Source of the DNA: Azadirachta indica
Taxonomy: Eukaryota > Streptophyta > Magnoliopsida > Sapindales > Meliaceae
DNA length: 64,000 nt
NCBI GenBank assembly: GCA_022749755.1
Contig: CM040442.1
Location: forward strand, 12,808,457 to 12,872,456
Direction: 5' to 3'
Each line of letters opens with the position of its first letter. Position 1 is the first letter of the stretch. The notes below the pieces were generated by a model. That model was given only the letters and a program-made list of their open reading frames with translations, did no database searches and had not been told where the DNA came from. Position numbers and translations under genes: made by a program. Below, piece by piece: positions 1 to 11,020 of the stretch.

Positions 1-365
1 AATATTTATTTTTATATAATAAGAATAATAAATTTATAATTTATAAAACATTCGTTAATTTATATTTGACAATCAATAATTCTATTATATAATAATTATA
101 AAATTAAAAATCGTTATCACATTAGTTTTAAATATATCCTAATGAATTTGTTTCAATTAAAATTCACCATTTGTAAACCATGTGATGATTTCCTTTTGTT
201 GGAACATATGATATAGAGGAAAATGGAGAGGTGGGTGAAGGGCTATAACATTTGGTAGCTAGCAAGATTTAGAATTAACTTTTCAATGCAAACAAACAAA
301 CAAAAGATTGGTAATTTAACAAGGACCACTTGAAGAAATGTAGTACATTTGTATCATTCATATAT
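1..365. other. AT-rich intergenic sequence
   Basis: Very AT-rich sequence with no supportable open reading frame or RNA gene. Nothing further is seen here. Confidence 0.6.
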
Positions 366-367
366 AC

Positions 368-408
<41 letters not shown>

Positions 409-694
409 ATGCCTATTATCTCATATTTTTTGAGCTAATATTTTATTATTTCTATATTTTCTTAAATATCTCATCACTCCTTTGAATTTTGATTTTACCC
501 TTCAACATTTTAAATATTTTCGATTTTATTATTTTGTAAATTAATTGAATTAAAATGTAAAATCGAAAAAAAAAGAATTAAGGGAAATGATGAGGTATTA
601 TAAAAAATATAGAAAATAATGAAGTATTGAATGAAAAGGTAGGGGATAATGAGCATTCTCTCTCTCTCTCTCTCACACACACATATATATATAA
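366..694. repeat. MITE-like inverted-repeat element with (GA)n/(TC)n ends
   Basis: The left arm runs from a TA run through (GA)n into GAATGCCTATTATCTC. The right arm, read in reverse complement, runs TA, (GA)n, GAATGCTCATTATCCC. The arms stay alignable inward for more than 100 bases, through TTATTTTCTATATTTT-like and CTCATCA-like blocks to the central GATTTTAC. This is a non-coding element of about 330 bp with long inverted repeats whose ends have become microsatellites. Short peptides from either strand are by-products of the repeat. The superfamily is not assigned. Confidence 0.6.
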
Positions 695-1396
695 GCTTAT
701 AGCCATCCGTTTATTATCCATCCACATTACTCGGGTCAACTCAGCTCTACAAACTCTGTACATGAATATGATAATACTATTCTTGCCTAATTTAGTCAAT
801 AAATATTTAATTGTACCATTCATATTTAAAAATTCTAAACATTATCCTATATGAATGTAATTGATATTCGCGCATTATGGGAAATGCTAGGGTATGACAA
901 TTATATATCTACATAATCTTATATTCTATTTTGTTTTATTTTTTTAGTTTTATCTCAATTATCAAATTTTATATATAGAACTATGATATTAATAATGTAA
1001 TAGTAGTAATAATAGGTGGATGAAAAATGAAAATTTTGGGACTAAGTGAGGAGGAAGAGTTATGTACCAAGAAAAGGAAAGGAGGGGGAGAAAGAAAAAA
1101 AAAGTGCGTTAATAATGAAAATTGGAAGTATTCATGTGATTTAATAACAACAAACAAAAGAGTGAGTAAGCAGGCACATGGTTGCCTTTTAATTTATTTT
1201 TTATTTTTTATTTTTTTTTTTATTTTTTTGGTGGAATCTCTACTCCCCCCATTCAATTCAATTCTCTTCCAATTATTAGTCTAACTTAGTGTGTCACAGT
1301 TAAGCCATCTTAGTGGGTGCACTCACCTTTCCCTCTCTCATTCTTCTTTTTAATTAATTATTTAATTATTTAATTTTAATTTTGGGTGTTGATATT
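695..1396. other. AT-rich intergenic sequence
   Basis: No gene is supported. A purine-rich patch near 1045-1110 and a T-rich tract near 1196-1228 give an 85-residue low-complexity reading frame, which is not credible as a gene. Confidence 0.5.
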
Positions 1397-2011
1397 TGGA
1401 CGAGTAAATGACTTATAAGTCTTTAATATTTAGTTTATTAGACTAATTAATTTTAATATTTTCAAAAATACTCATAAATTTTAATTTATTTTAAAAGGGT
1501 AAGTATACCCTTACACAATAATAGTTATTTATAAAAATAATTATTAAACTTTTAAAATTTGAGAAAATATAATATATTTATGTAGAATATATTAAGAAAC
1601 TAAATAATAATATTTTGTTATAGCACGTTAATGTTATTATATTTATTATATAATCATAAAATATTTTATTTATAAATTTATATTTTATTAATAATTGTAT
1701 TAATAAATATTTAATTTCTCATACGTAATTAATATTCTATTGCTAATATATTTTAAAATAAATAAATTTATATTTTATTTATATTATATATATAATTATT
1801 TAATTATCAGTGTGTTATAAAATAATACGTATTATTTCTATATTCAATTTTAATTAAGAGTTTAAAAATAATTTTTTTTAAATAATTATAATTAAATAAG
1901 GATATATTCGTTATTTTAAAATAAATTAAAACTTTTATAAGTACTTTTAAAATTATTAGAATTAATCAGTTTAATAGACCAAATCTTAAAGATTTATTAG
2001 TATTTTTCCTA
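1397..2011. repeat. Long-inverted-repeat (foldback/MITE-like) element, about 615 bp
   Basis: The left end (1397 to about 1510) and the reverse complement of the right end (about 1900-2011) align over about 110 bases. Shared blocks include a TTTAATATTTAG/TTTAAGATTTGG stretch, TTATTAGACTAATTAATT against CTATTAAACTGATTAATT, then AATACTCATAAA against AGTACTTATAAA, and TTTTAATTTATTTTAAAA. The interior is AT-only filler with no coding potential. A related partial copy lies at about 39905-40110, where it interrupts an LRR exon. This is a non-autonomous element; the superfamily was not determined. Confidence 0.65.
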
Positions 2012-2524
2012 ATTTGGAAGCATATACATGTTAAATTGTTATGGAAATTTTGTTCATCTTTACTTATCATGTAAGGTTTTCTTTTATTTAAAAAATATAT
2101 TATAGTTATATGGGCCTACCCGATTTTTTATTTAAGCTCAGTTTGCCTTATGGCTCAAATGTCTATGGGCCCTATGGCTCCAACAAAAGATCACTTAGCC
2201 CAGTTCGTTTTACTGTCAAAGAAACTTCGTCCATTGCATTAGAAAAACGTGAAATTGCAAATTAAGAAGACAAAATTATAATCCTTGTAAATTCGAGCGG
2301 CTTAAACTATCTCAAGTCTGAACACGTATACACGATACCATATAAACTTCTATATAACAGATAAAACTCTTATTATTTTTTATTATCTTTATTGTTTCTT
2401 TCTTTTTATGATTCTTAAATACCTTTGTTATCTCTTTTTCATGAATTCGGACTACATTTAGCTACGTATACCAAGTAAAGTCAATGACAACAAACACATT
2501 GTGCTCAAACATTATTTATTTTAA

Positions 2525-3769
2525 TTTACTCCAATATCTCAACATTTATTATTAGGGTATAAAACATTAGAATGTTGATCAATTTTACTATATGTCTTGA
2601 AAAGTTTTCTTTATAATAAATTTAATATTTTTTTAAACAAAAGTAATAAGTCAAGATTTAAGATTCAAAACTTTAAATTAATTAAAATCAAAATAAATAA
2701 AATAATATAAAGTTATAATATCTCATCTAACCTTAATTAAAGAGCATCATCACAATATTATTGGTGTAAAATTTGCACATAAATTATATTTTTAATCATC
2801 ATGACATTTAAATGAAAATTTAATTAACCAAAAGCAACTTAATATATTTTTTTAATTTCTTTTAAAATTCATGCAATTCTTTTTTTAAAAGGGTAAGAAA
2901 TAAATGCAAGACCTTGCAATACATGTTTTAAGTCGGGAATGAAATTTTACAATTTAAAAAAATTAATGTTTAAATTTAATTATAATAGTTGGATGGAAAA
3001 TATTTTCATACACAATAGTTGTAAAAATAGTAATAACTAAATATAATTTAGTGTTTATTAAATATTTTGAGTATCTCATTTTTCAATTAAATTAAATTTC
3101 AGCAATTTAATAATAGTTAAGACAATCAAATACAATTATTAATTAGTTCCGAAAAAATTAATTATGCAAATACTGAAAGAAAGCAACAAATCTAAAATTG
3201 AAACCAAGTGTTAAGAAATTTAATCTCCTTAATTAATGAAAATCACAATTAATTGACTAACTTTCATTCATGTGATAGCCCTCTTTGATTTAGATATATA
3301 TTACTATCTTGAATTCTCCATCAAAAGTAGTTATTAAAATTTTATAAATACATTAATATACATATATAGGACTAAAATTTTTTTCTTATTATATTTTTAT
3401 TTATTAATTACCTATCACATACATTTATTTATATATTCAGGTACATGTTTATATTAGTAACAAATCTTAATCCTTTGAAATATAATTGTGTTTATTGAAG
3501 GAAATGCTTAATGCAACAAGTCGATGTAATACATTCAATGTGTAGCTTCTAGGAAGCGAGGTTTTGCTCTTAGGTCTCCAAAGTGCAGTTCGTGTGGCTT
3601 AATTTTAAATTGGGATAGCCCTTGTGAAAAATTAATTGTTATATAATTAACTTAAATATATGTGAAGATGGTATTTTACGGGTACGAAGAAAATGCTGAA
3701 TATTGTCAAGACTAAGAGTTTTGCAGTCCTGTATATTACTGCGCTTGCAGTAGTTATACTTCACACCTT
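2525..3769. repeat. Array segment S, copy 1
   Basis: This begins with CTCCAATATCTCAACATTTA and continues with a long AT-rich stretch. It then reaches a slightly GC-richer patch (about 3540-3620) holding TAGGTCTC and the reading CAGTTCGTGTGGCTTAATTT. The same order recurs at about 7215, 9003, 17975 and 19830. It is the most upstream piece of the duplicated array and shows that duplication extended beyond the first RING gene. It is interrupted at 3770 by an inserted element and resumes at about 4475. Confidence 0.7.
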
Positions 3770-4474
3770 AGGTTGCTTATTTTTTTCGCTAAAGTTTAAA
3801 TATTTAAATTTATTTAAATATTTAAAAATTATTTATTTTTTAACTTATATCTAAATATTTGTTAAAAATATCTGATTAAAAATTTTGATTTAAATTTAAA
3901 TGAACAAATATGTGAATAATTTCATATTTCTATTTTTTAAAAATATTCCTATTTTATTAATTTATTTACTAAAAAAAATTAAACCATATTTAATTATTTT
4001 TGACGTATCTCTTTTTTATTTATGGGTTCTCTCTACTTGTCTTCTTAATCTTATTTATTTTATACTTTAATTATGACAATAAATTTATATATTTACATAA
4101 TTACAAATATATTACAATATGACATTATTTTTATTTAATTTTTATTAATTTTTATATTATTGATTATAAATTATTTAAAAAAAAATCATATATCAAATAA
4201 ATAAATAATATATATACTAATATAATCTATTAATTTTTTTATCTATTATTTTATTAATATAATCAAAATTATTATATATATAGGTATATTATTTAAAATG
4301 GTATATATGTAAAAATATCAATTTTTAAACTTTTTTAATATGTTTAAATAAATAATTTAATACATATTTTCAAATGTTTTAAAATAAAAAATAAATATAT
4401 CATTCAAATTTAAATTTCAATTAAATTTAAATTACAGTCATATATAGAGTTCAAGTAAAAAAAATACAAACGCT
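3770..4474. mobile_element. Inserted TIR/MITE-like element, about 705 bp
   Basis: This block splits segment S. The left flank ends CACACCTT and the right flank starts ACCTTGGAGG, giving a probable 5-bp ACCTT target duplication. Sister copies at about 24411 and 30691 have no block between CACACCTA and GGAGGAAG, so they are empty sites. The ends are imperfect inverted repeats: AGGTTGCTTATTTTTTT against AGCGTTTGTATTTTTTTT in reverse complement. Internal AT-rich subterminal blocks of ATTTAAATTT also mirror each other. There is no coding capacity. It is compatible with a non-autonomous hAT- or Mutator-like element, but the family call is uncertain. Confidence 0.55.
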
Positions 4475-5008
4475 ACCTTGGAGGAAGTCTCTTGGGCAGC
4501 TCACGTGACTTCCTTTAAGATGTCGTGAATCGAACGTGGAGTACCATCATTCTTGAGTATGATTAATTAAGTTTCTTCCCCTTTTTCTAACCCTCTTGCA
4601 ACTTGCAAAGCTGACAGCAACGGGAGTTATTTCCTTTCTCAACTCGTTTAGTTGTTTGTTCAAGTTTGTAAATGCACAACATACAAAGATCTGAGGATGT
4701 GCTTTAAGGTATATATATTCTTTAATGCTACCTTAGACAAAGTATTGGAAAGACGAATACTTGATTGAACGTTTGAATTTAGTTTAATGTTATCTTATTT
4801 TTAAATTATTTGTCCTTAGCTATATTGCTTTAATTTTCGTGCATAAATGAAGTGTTAGGTGAGATACAGAATACAAGAAAACAAAATAACATGTAGATAG
4901 AAAAAACATAAAATTATTATTTGAATAGAATAGACAATTGGAATGAAATAGGAGATAGATGTTGTGAAATGTTGAACTATTAATCTATATGTGCCATGTT
5001 AAAAGTTT
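4475..5008. repeat. Array segment G/F junction, first unit
   Basis: GGAGGAAGTCTCTTGGGCAG and the following CGAACGTGGAGTACCATC recur at about 24421-24490 and 30700-30770. From about 4735 the sequence (GTATTGGAAAGACGAATAC...) is the F segment that leads into every RING promoter, also at about 10480, 14945, 19390, 21300, 26191 and 32709. In reverse complement, 4600-4690 carries a peptide-like block (LNKQLNELRKEIT) shared with the S copies. No intact gene is present. Confidence 0.6.
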
Positions 5009-5013
5009 TTAAT

Positions 5014-5836
5014 AGGGTTAATTTCATATTACCTTTGATAATATTCAAATTGCGCTGGTATTTGTTAAATTATTAATAATTTTTGTTAATATTTACAGTA
5101 TACTCTAATTGACCAGATAAAATACTATTATATTCTTCAATCTCACAAATGTAACTAAAAAATAAATTTATTTTTACAATATTTAATAAAAAATAAATAT
5201 TTTAAAACTGAATCACCCAAACCAATAACTGACTGTCGCAAACCACTAGCCGTTGCTGCAAGGCCGCCAACCGTTGTCGCAAGGCCTCCAACGGCAGCTG
5301 TAAATTCATGGACAGCAATCTAGTAGCCGCGTGACCAAGAAAAACTGTTGCCTGGCAGCTGTGCAGCCACCGGAAGATTCTTTCTGACAGCAACACTACC
5401 AGAAACTTCTGCCATGCCGTTGTCTTTTGGTCTTTCAATCGTTGATCTGAATTTTTTTTTTTTAAATTGTTGAGATGAATGAAAAGGTTAAAGATAGAAA
5501 GAATGTGAAACGGAGAACAAGAGCGAGAGGGACAACGGAAAATGTAGATTTTTTTAATTTATTTTTCAATAAAAGATATTATTTTAATATACAGAAATAG
5601 TAAAAGGCGATATTCAGATATTAAAAGACTGTTTTTAGTAGTTATATTTTTAATTATTAAATAAAATGTAAAAAGATTAGTGTATCATTTTCACACATTA
5701 AACTTAACTGTAGTTACTAACAGTTCAGGTCGCATTGAATAATTTTTTTGAAACGTTAGGAATAAATTGAATATTTTCAAAACTTGAAAATAATATAAAA
5801 TTAATTCTTTTTTAAATAATATAAAATTAATTCCTT
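5014..5836. mobile_element. TIR element with GC-rich core, copy 1 (about 823 bp)
   Basis: The element starts AGGGTTAATTTCATATTA and ends, in reverse complement, AAAGGAATTAATTTTATATTA, an imperfect inverted repeat. It is flanked by TTAAT on both sides (5009-5013 and 5837-5841). Empty sites reading GTTGTTAATAATTATATTT or GTTGTTAATAATTGTATTT survive upstream of the RING copies at 11071 and 21860. The core (about 5205-5440) is far GC-richer than its surroundings and is open on the minus strand for 78 codons, including the stretch MKDQKTTAWQKFLVVLLSE. That peptide is not recognised. The core could be a captured gene fragment, as in Pack-type elements, but this is inference. Confidence 0.6.
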
Positions 5837-6061
5837 TTAATAATTGTATCTAAAAATAAAATTATTATTCAAATAAAAGAGATAATTAATTAGGGATGTC
5901 ACGAACTAACTAATCCCTGGCTTGATTAGGAGTAATTTACCATCTCCCAAATAAGGAAACTAATATTCCATTTCCTTTAAGGAAAGTAATCCTGCCGGTT
6001 GAGAGAAATATTAATCCTTAACTTTTTAGACTTTGTACAAACATATATGATACAACACTTC

Positions 6062-6069
6062 TATATAAA
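6062..6069 (+). promoter_or_regulatory. TATA box of the first RING gene
   Basis: TATATAAA lies 53 bp upstream of the ATG at 6115. The surrounding block (ACACTTC before it, CCTCTTAAACA after it) is conserved at all seven RING loci, so this is likely the core promoter with a very short leader. Confidence 0.7.
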
Positions 6070-6114
6070 CCTCTTAAACAATAAAAAAGTTCTCATATCA
6101 ATTTCTTCACAGCT

Positions 6115-6672
6115 ATGGAATACAAATATCAATATCAAGTTAAGCAGTTAACAATAGAAAAATTATGTGCAGATTATAACCATGAAATCGCACCGCCGCA
6201 AGCCGTCGAGTGCAGGCTCGACAGGTTCTGTCATGTCCCATTGGATCCCGACCAAGAAGACCCGGTTAGCCATTTGCTTTACTTGTTCAACAAAAAGCTC
6301 TTCCAAGAAACAAAACTGACAATATTGAACCCCAACTGGAACGAGCCTGTTCCACTTGACCATCAATGCCGGTTGCTCCTAAAAATCGTCGATGTTGCTA
6401 ATGCCGCAATCGACGAAGCTAAGGACGGTAAGAAACGTCGAGCCATACAAATACATGTCATTTTGACGATTAAGAGGAGGGTAAAGCGTGATGAGTCTGA
6501 TGGGACTGTGGAACAGCATTGTGTTATATGTTTGAACGAGTTTAAGAATTTGTGCGAGGTTACGAAGTTGCCTTGTGGATGTAAACAGTATTATCACGAT
6601 GCTTGTGTTTGGACATGGGTTGAGAAGCAAAGATCGTGTCCAACGTGTCGTCGTGATTTTACATCCATGTAA
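6115..6672 (+). CDS. RING-finger protein, intact copy 1
   Basis: An uninterrupted, intronless 185-codon gene whose ATG follows a TATA box by 53 bp. The N-terminal ~130 residues match no domain I recognise. They contain the conserved stretches LCADYNHEIAPPQAVE and LLLKIVDVANA and a basic block, TIKRRVKRDE. The C terminus is a RING finger: CVIC, 14 residues, CGC, four residues, H, two residues, C, ten residues, CPTC. The fourth zinc ligand is Cys where RING-H2 has His, and the gap before the ligand His is four residues, so the order is C4-H-C3 rather than C3-H2-C3. A RING finger predicts E3 ubiquitin ligase activity with an E2 partner; substrate and location cannot be read from the sequence, and there is no signal peptide or membrane segment. 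It is one of two intact members of a seven-locus tandem family; the other is at 16405-16962. Confidence 0.8.
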   Translation: MEYKYQYQVKQLTIEKLCADYNHEIAPPQAVECRLDRFCHVPLDPDQEDPVSHLLYLFNKKLFQETKLTILNPNWNEPVPLDHQCRLLLKIVDVANAAIDEAKDGKKRRAIQIHVILTIKRRVKRDESDGTVEQHCVICLNEFKNLCEVTKLPCGCKQYYHDACVWTWVEKQRSCPTCRRDFTSM

Positions 6673-7214
6673 GTTGATTGCGACAACAACCGCAGCACGA
6701 CAAAGGCTTTGTTCATAGCACGGGGATTTGCTTTTGAGGGTGTTTTAGAAATTTCATTGTTTTTTTTTTTCGGATTAATTACTACGAAATATTATGTGAC
6801 GTTTTAAATTTTGTATTGAATGTTTCAAGTTTTAATTATTAGACATTCCAAGTTTATATAAGCATTTTCTAATTCAAATTTATAGTTTTTGTGAGGAAAC
6901 TTACCCGTTAACTTTGTATATGAGCACCAAAAGTATGCCTTATTAATTAGCTGCTTGAGTATTTTATATATGGTTAGGAAGAAAGTGTTGAATATGAATT
7001 GTACTGCGCATTCTCATTGCATTACAGCGTAAGGCGGAGCAATTTCTTGTTGTGTGTTTAAATTTGTAATTGACAGTAACTTAACAGTGTACAAGATTGT
7101 GTATGTGCTTTAAGATAATGGTGGCGTTAGTATATGTATGCTGTAGTAATGTTTTCACTTGCGCTAAACTTGCATTTAAATAAACACCCAACCAAAGAAA
7201 GAGAGAATTGTTTT
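6673..7214. other. RING gene 3' flank
   Basis: Non-coding sequence conserved with 16963-17510 after the second intact RING gene, as expected from block duplication. It ends in GAGAGAATTG next to a deletion breakpoint: block 2 has about 490 extra bases here (17500-17990). Confidence 0.6.
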
Positions 7215-8640
7215 TCCTTATAATGAACTTAATATTTTTTTAAGAAAAAATGATAACTCAAGGTTTAAGATTCAAAATTCTGAGTTAATAAAATCAAGAT
7301 AAATAAAAAATATAAAGTTATAATATCTCATCTCACTTTACTTAAAGAGCATCACTACGATATTATTGTTCTAAAATTTGTGCATAAATTATATTTATTA
7401 ATCATCATTACATTTACGTAACAATTTAATTAGCCAAAAGCAGCGTGATATATTTATTTTAATTTCTTTTAAAATTCGTGCAATTCTTTTTCTGAAAATG
7501 TAAGAAATACATTCAAGGCCTTGCAATAGATGTTTTCAGTGGGACATGAAATTTTATAATTTATAAAATGTTAATGTATAAATTTAATTATGGCAGTTGG
7601 ACGGAAAATATTTTCACACCCAATTGTTGTAAAAATAATAATAATTAAATACGAATTAGTGTTTATTAAATATTTTGAGTGTAATATTTTTTAATTAAAT
7701 TAAATCGCAACAATTTAATAATACTTAACACAATCAAATACAATTATTAATTAAAGCCAAAAACATTTAATTTTGCAAATATCGAAATCTAAAAATATAA
7801 AAGTGAAACCAAATGTAAGAAATTTAATCTCCTTAATTAATGAAAATGACAATTAATTGACCAACTTTCATTCATGTGATAGCCCTCTTTGATTTAGATA
7901 TATATTATTATCTTGAATTCTCTATCAAACATAGTTATTAAAATTTTATAAATACATGAATTTTTTTTCTTCTTATATTTTTATTTATTAATTGCCAATC
8001 ACACACATGTATTTATATATTCAGGTAAAAATTTAGATTAGTAACAAATCTTAATCCTTTGAAATATAATTGTGGTTGGTGAAGGGAATGCTTATTGCAG
8101 CAAGTAGATGAAATACATTCAATGTCTATTAGGAAGTGAGGCCACAGAGGTTTCCTCTTAGGTCTCTAAGGTGCAGTTCGTGTGGCTTAATTTTAAATTG
8201 GGACAGCCCATGTGAAAAATTAATTACTATATAATTAACATGAATATATGTGAAGCGAGCTATAAACATATTTAGCTGCCATCTGTATTTTACGGGTATG
8301 AAGGAAATGCTGAATATTATCAAGACTATAAATTTTTTTTAGTCCTGTTACTACCCTTACAGCAGTTATACTTCGCACCTTTGTGGAAGTTTCTTGAGCA
8401 GCTCTGGTGACATGGTGTTGCTGAATTCTTAGAGAACGCCTTGGACTTCCTTGGAGATGCTGTGAACCAGAGTTATTTCCTTTGACAGAACAATGAGAGT
8501 TATTTCCTCTCTCAACTCCTTCACTTGTTTGTTTAAGTTTGTAAATGCACATGCAACAAACAACATAAGAAGATTTGAGGATGTGCTTTAAGATATACAT
8601 AAAGTATTGAAAAGGCAAGTACTTATTAATTGATTGTTTG
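7215..8640. repeat. Array segment S, copy 2
   Basis: AT-rich duplicated segment collinear with 17990-19400. Its last ~500 bases are less AT-rich and, on the minus strand, hold peptide-like stretches conserved between copies (HGLSQFKIKPHELHLRDLRG near 8130-8220, and LNKQVKELREEITLIVLSKE near 8470-8550). Stops and frame changes prevent any intact gene model. This looks like a decayed coding sequence carried along in the array; its identity is unknown. Confidence 0.55.
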
Positions 8641-8831
8641 GATTTAGTGTAATATTATCTTGTTTCCAAATTATTTGTCCTTAGGTTTTTGCATTAATTT
8701 TTCTGCATAAATGTTATCTTGTTTCCAAATTTTTATCCTTAACTTCTTTGACTTTGGACATACATGACACAACACTTCTATATAGGCCTTTCAAACAATA
8801 AAAATATTCTCATCTCAGTTTTTTTACAACC

Positions 8832-8965
8832 ATGGATTACACTTATCTATAACAGGTTAAACAGTTAGCGACAGACAAATTATGTTCAGACTACAACTAT
8901 GAAATGGCACCGCCGCATGAGTTTAGGCTCGACAAGTTCTGTCATGCCTTATTACTATTAAACCG
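8832..8965 (+). pseudogene. RING gene 5' fragment, copy A
   Basis: This has the TATA context (TATATAGG at 8779, 53 bp upstream) and the first ~45 codons of the RING gene. Codon 7 is a stop: ATG-GAT-TAC-ACT-TAT-CTA-TAA. Homology ends after the CATGCCTTATTACTATTAAA region and the sequence passes into segment S, so the RING domain is absent. A matching truncation at 19644 shows that it predates the block duplication. Confidence 0.8.
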
Positions 8966-9002
8966 AAATGAAAATCAAGTTTTATTCTTTTTTTCAGTTG
9001 AC

Positions 9003-10740
9003 TCCAATATCTCAACATTTATTATTAAGGGATAAAACATTGGAATATTAATAACAATCTTACTATCTGTCTTGAAAAATTTCTTTATCATGAATTTAAT
9101 AATTTTTCAAAAAAAAAAAATGATAAACTTAAGATTTAAGATTTAGAACTCTGAATTAATAAAGTCAAGATAAATAAAATAATATAAAGTTATAATATCT
9201 CGTCTCACTTTAATCAAAGAGCATCATTACAATATTGTTGTTGTAAAATTTGTGCATAAATTATATTTTTTTAATCGTCATTACATTTACATGAAAATTT
9301 AATTAGCCAAAAGCAACTTAACATATTTATTTTAATTTCTTTTAAAATTCATGCAATTCTTGTTCTAAGAAAGTAAAGTAAGAAATACATGCAAGACCTT
9401 CCAATACATGTTTTCAGTGGTAGATGAAATTTTACAATTTAAAAAAAAAATTAATGTGTAAATTTAATAATGGTTGTTGGATGAAAATATTTTCATAGGC
9501 AATTGTTGCAAAAATAATAATAATTAAATATAAATTAGTGTTAATTAAATATTTTAATTATTTTATTTTTTTAATTAAATTAAATCGCAACAATTTAAGA
9601 ACAGTTAGGACAATCAAACACAATTATTAATTAATTCCAAAAAATTCAATTTTGCAAATATTGAAATCTACAAATATAAAATTGAAAGCAACTGGAAGGA
9701 AGAAATTTAATCTCCTTAATTAATGAAAATGACAATTAATTGACCAACTTTCATTAATGTGATAGCCCTCTTTGATTAGATATATATTATTATTATCAAA
9801 CATAGTTATTAAAATTTTATAAATATATTAAATTTTTTTACTATATTTTTATTGATTAATTGCCAATCACACACATGTATTTATATATTCAGGCAAAAAT
9901 TTAGATTGGTAACAAATCTTAATCCTTTGAAATGTAATTATGGTTGGTGAAGGAAATGCTTAATGCAGCAAGTAGATGAAATACATTCAATGTCTACTCC
10001 GAAGTGAGGCCACAGAGGTTTCCTCTTAGGTCTCTAAGGAGCAGTTCACGTGGCTTAGTTTTAAATTGGGATAGCACGTGTGAAAAATTAATTAATATAT
10101 AATTAACTTAAATATATGTGAAGCTAGCTATGATAGATGACCGAAAGTAAACCTATTTAGCTGCCATGGGTATTTTACGGGCATGAAGAAAATGCTAAAT
10201 GTTATCGAGACTATAAATTTTGCAGTCCTGTTACTACATTTACAGCAGTTATATTTCACAACTTTAAGGAAGTTTTTTGAGCAGCTCTGGTGACATCATG
10301 TCGTTGAATTCTTAGATAACGCCTTGGACTTCCTTGGAGATGTTGTGAGCCAGAGTTATTTTCTTTGACAGAAGACTGAGAGTTATTTACTTTCTCAACT
10401 CTTTTAGTTGTTTGTTTAAGTTTGAAATTGCACATGCAACAAACAACGTTCGAAAATTTGAGAATGTGCTTCAAGAGATAGATAAAGTACTGGAAATGCG
10501 AATACTTATTACTTGATTGTTTGGATTTAGTTTAATATTATTTAGTTTCCAAATTATTTTCCCTTACGTTGTTTGCATTAATTTTCGTGCATAAATAAAG
10601 TATTAGGTGAGATTAGAGTACAAGAAAATAAATAACAACAAAATAATATGTAGTTAAAAAAATAAACATATTATTCAAATAGAGTAGGTAATTGGAATAA
10701 AATGCGAGGTAGATGTTGTGAAATGTGAAACTATTAAACT
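9003..10740. repeat. Array segment S, copy 3, with F-type lead-in
   Basis: Starts CTCCAATATCTCAACATTTA, like copies 1 and 5, and is collinear with 19830-21570. Near 10480 it has AAAGTACTGGAAATGCGAATAC uninterrupted, which is the empty site for the AAGTACT-flanked insertion. Near 10760 it has GTTGTTAATAATTATATTT, the empty site for the GC-core TIR element. No intact gene. Confidence 0.65.
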
Positions 10741-11012
10741 ATATGTGTCATCTAAAAAGTTGTTAATAATTATATTTCAAAGTAAAATTATTATTTAAAG
10801 AGACGGGATAATTAATTGAGGATATCACGAAATAACTAATTCTTGGCTTGATTATGAGTAATTACCATCTCCCAAACCAGCAAACTAATATTCCATCCCA
10901 AACAAGAAAACTAATATTCCATTTCCTTTAAGGAAAGTACTCCTGCTAGTTAAGGGAAATGTTAATCCTTAACTTCCTTGACTTTGTACAAACGTACATG
11001 ATACAGCACTTC

Positions 11013-11020
11013 TATATAAA
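11013..11020 (+). promoter_or_regulatory. TATA box of broken RING copy
   Basis: TATATAAA 58 bp before the ATG at 11071, in the conserved RING core-promoter context. Confidence 0.6.

Noticed and set aside
2100..2240. GC-richer patch that might be a gene exon
   Set aside because: No reading frame or splice structure supports it.
8235..8618. 127-codon minus-strand reading frame
   Set aside because: Its frame is not the one best conserved between S copies and its composition is low in complexity. The region is treated as a possible decayed gene rather than a CDS.
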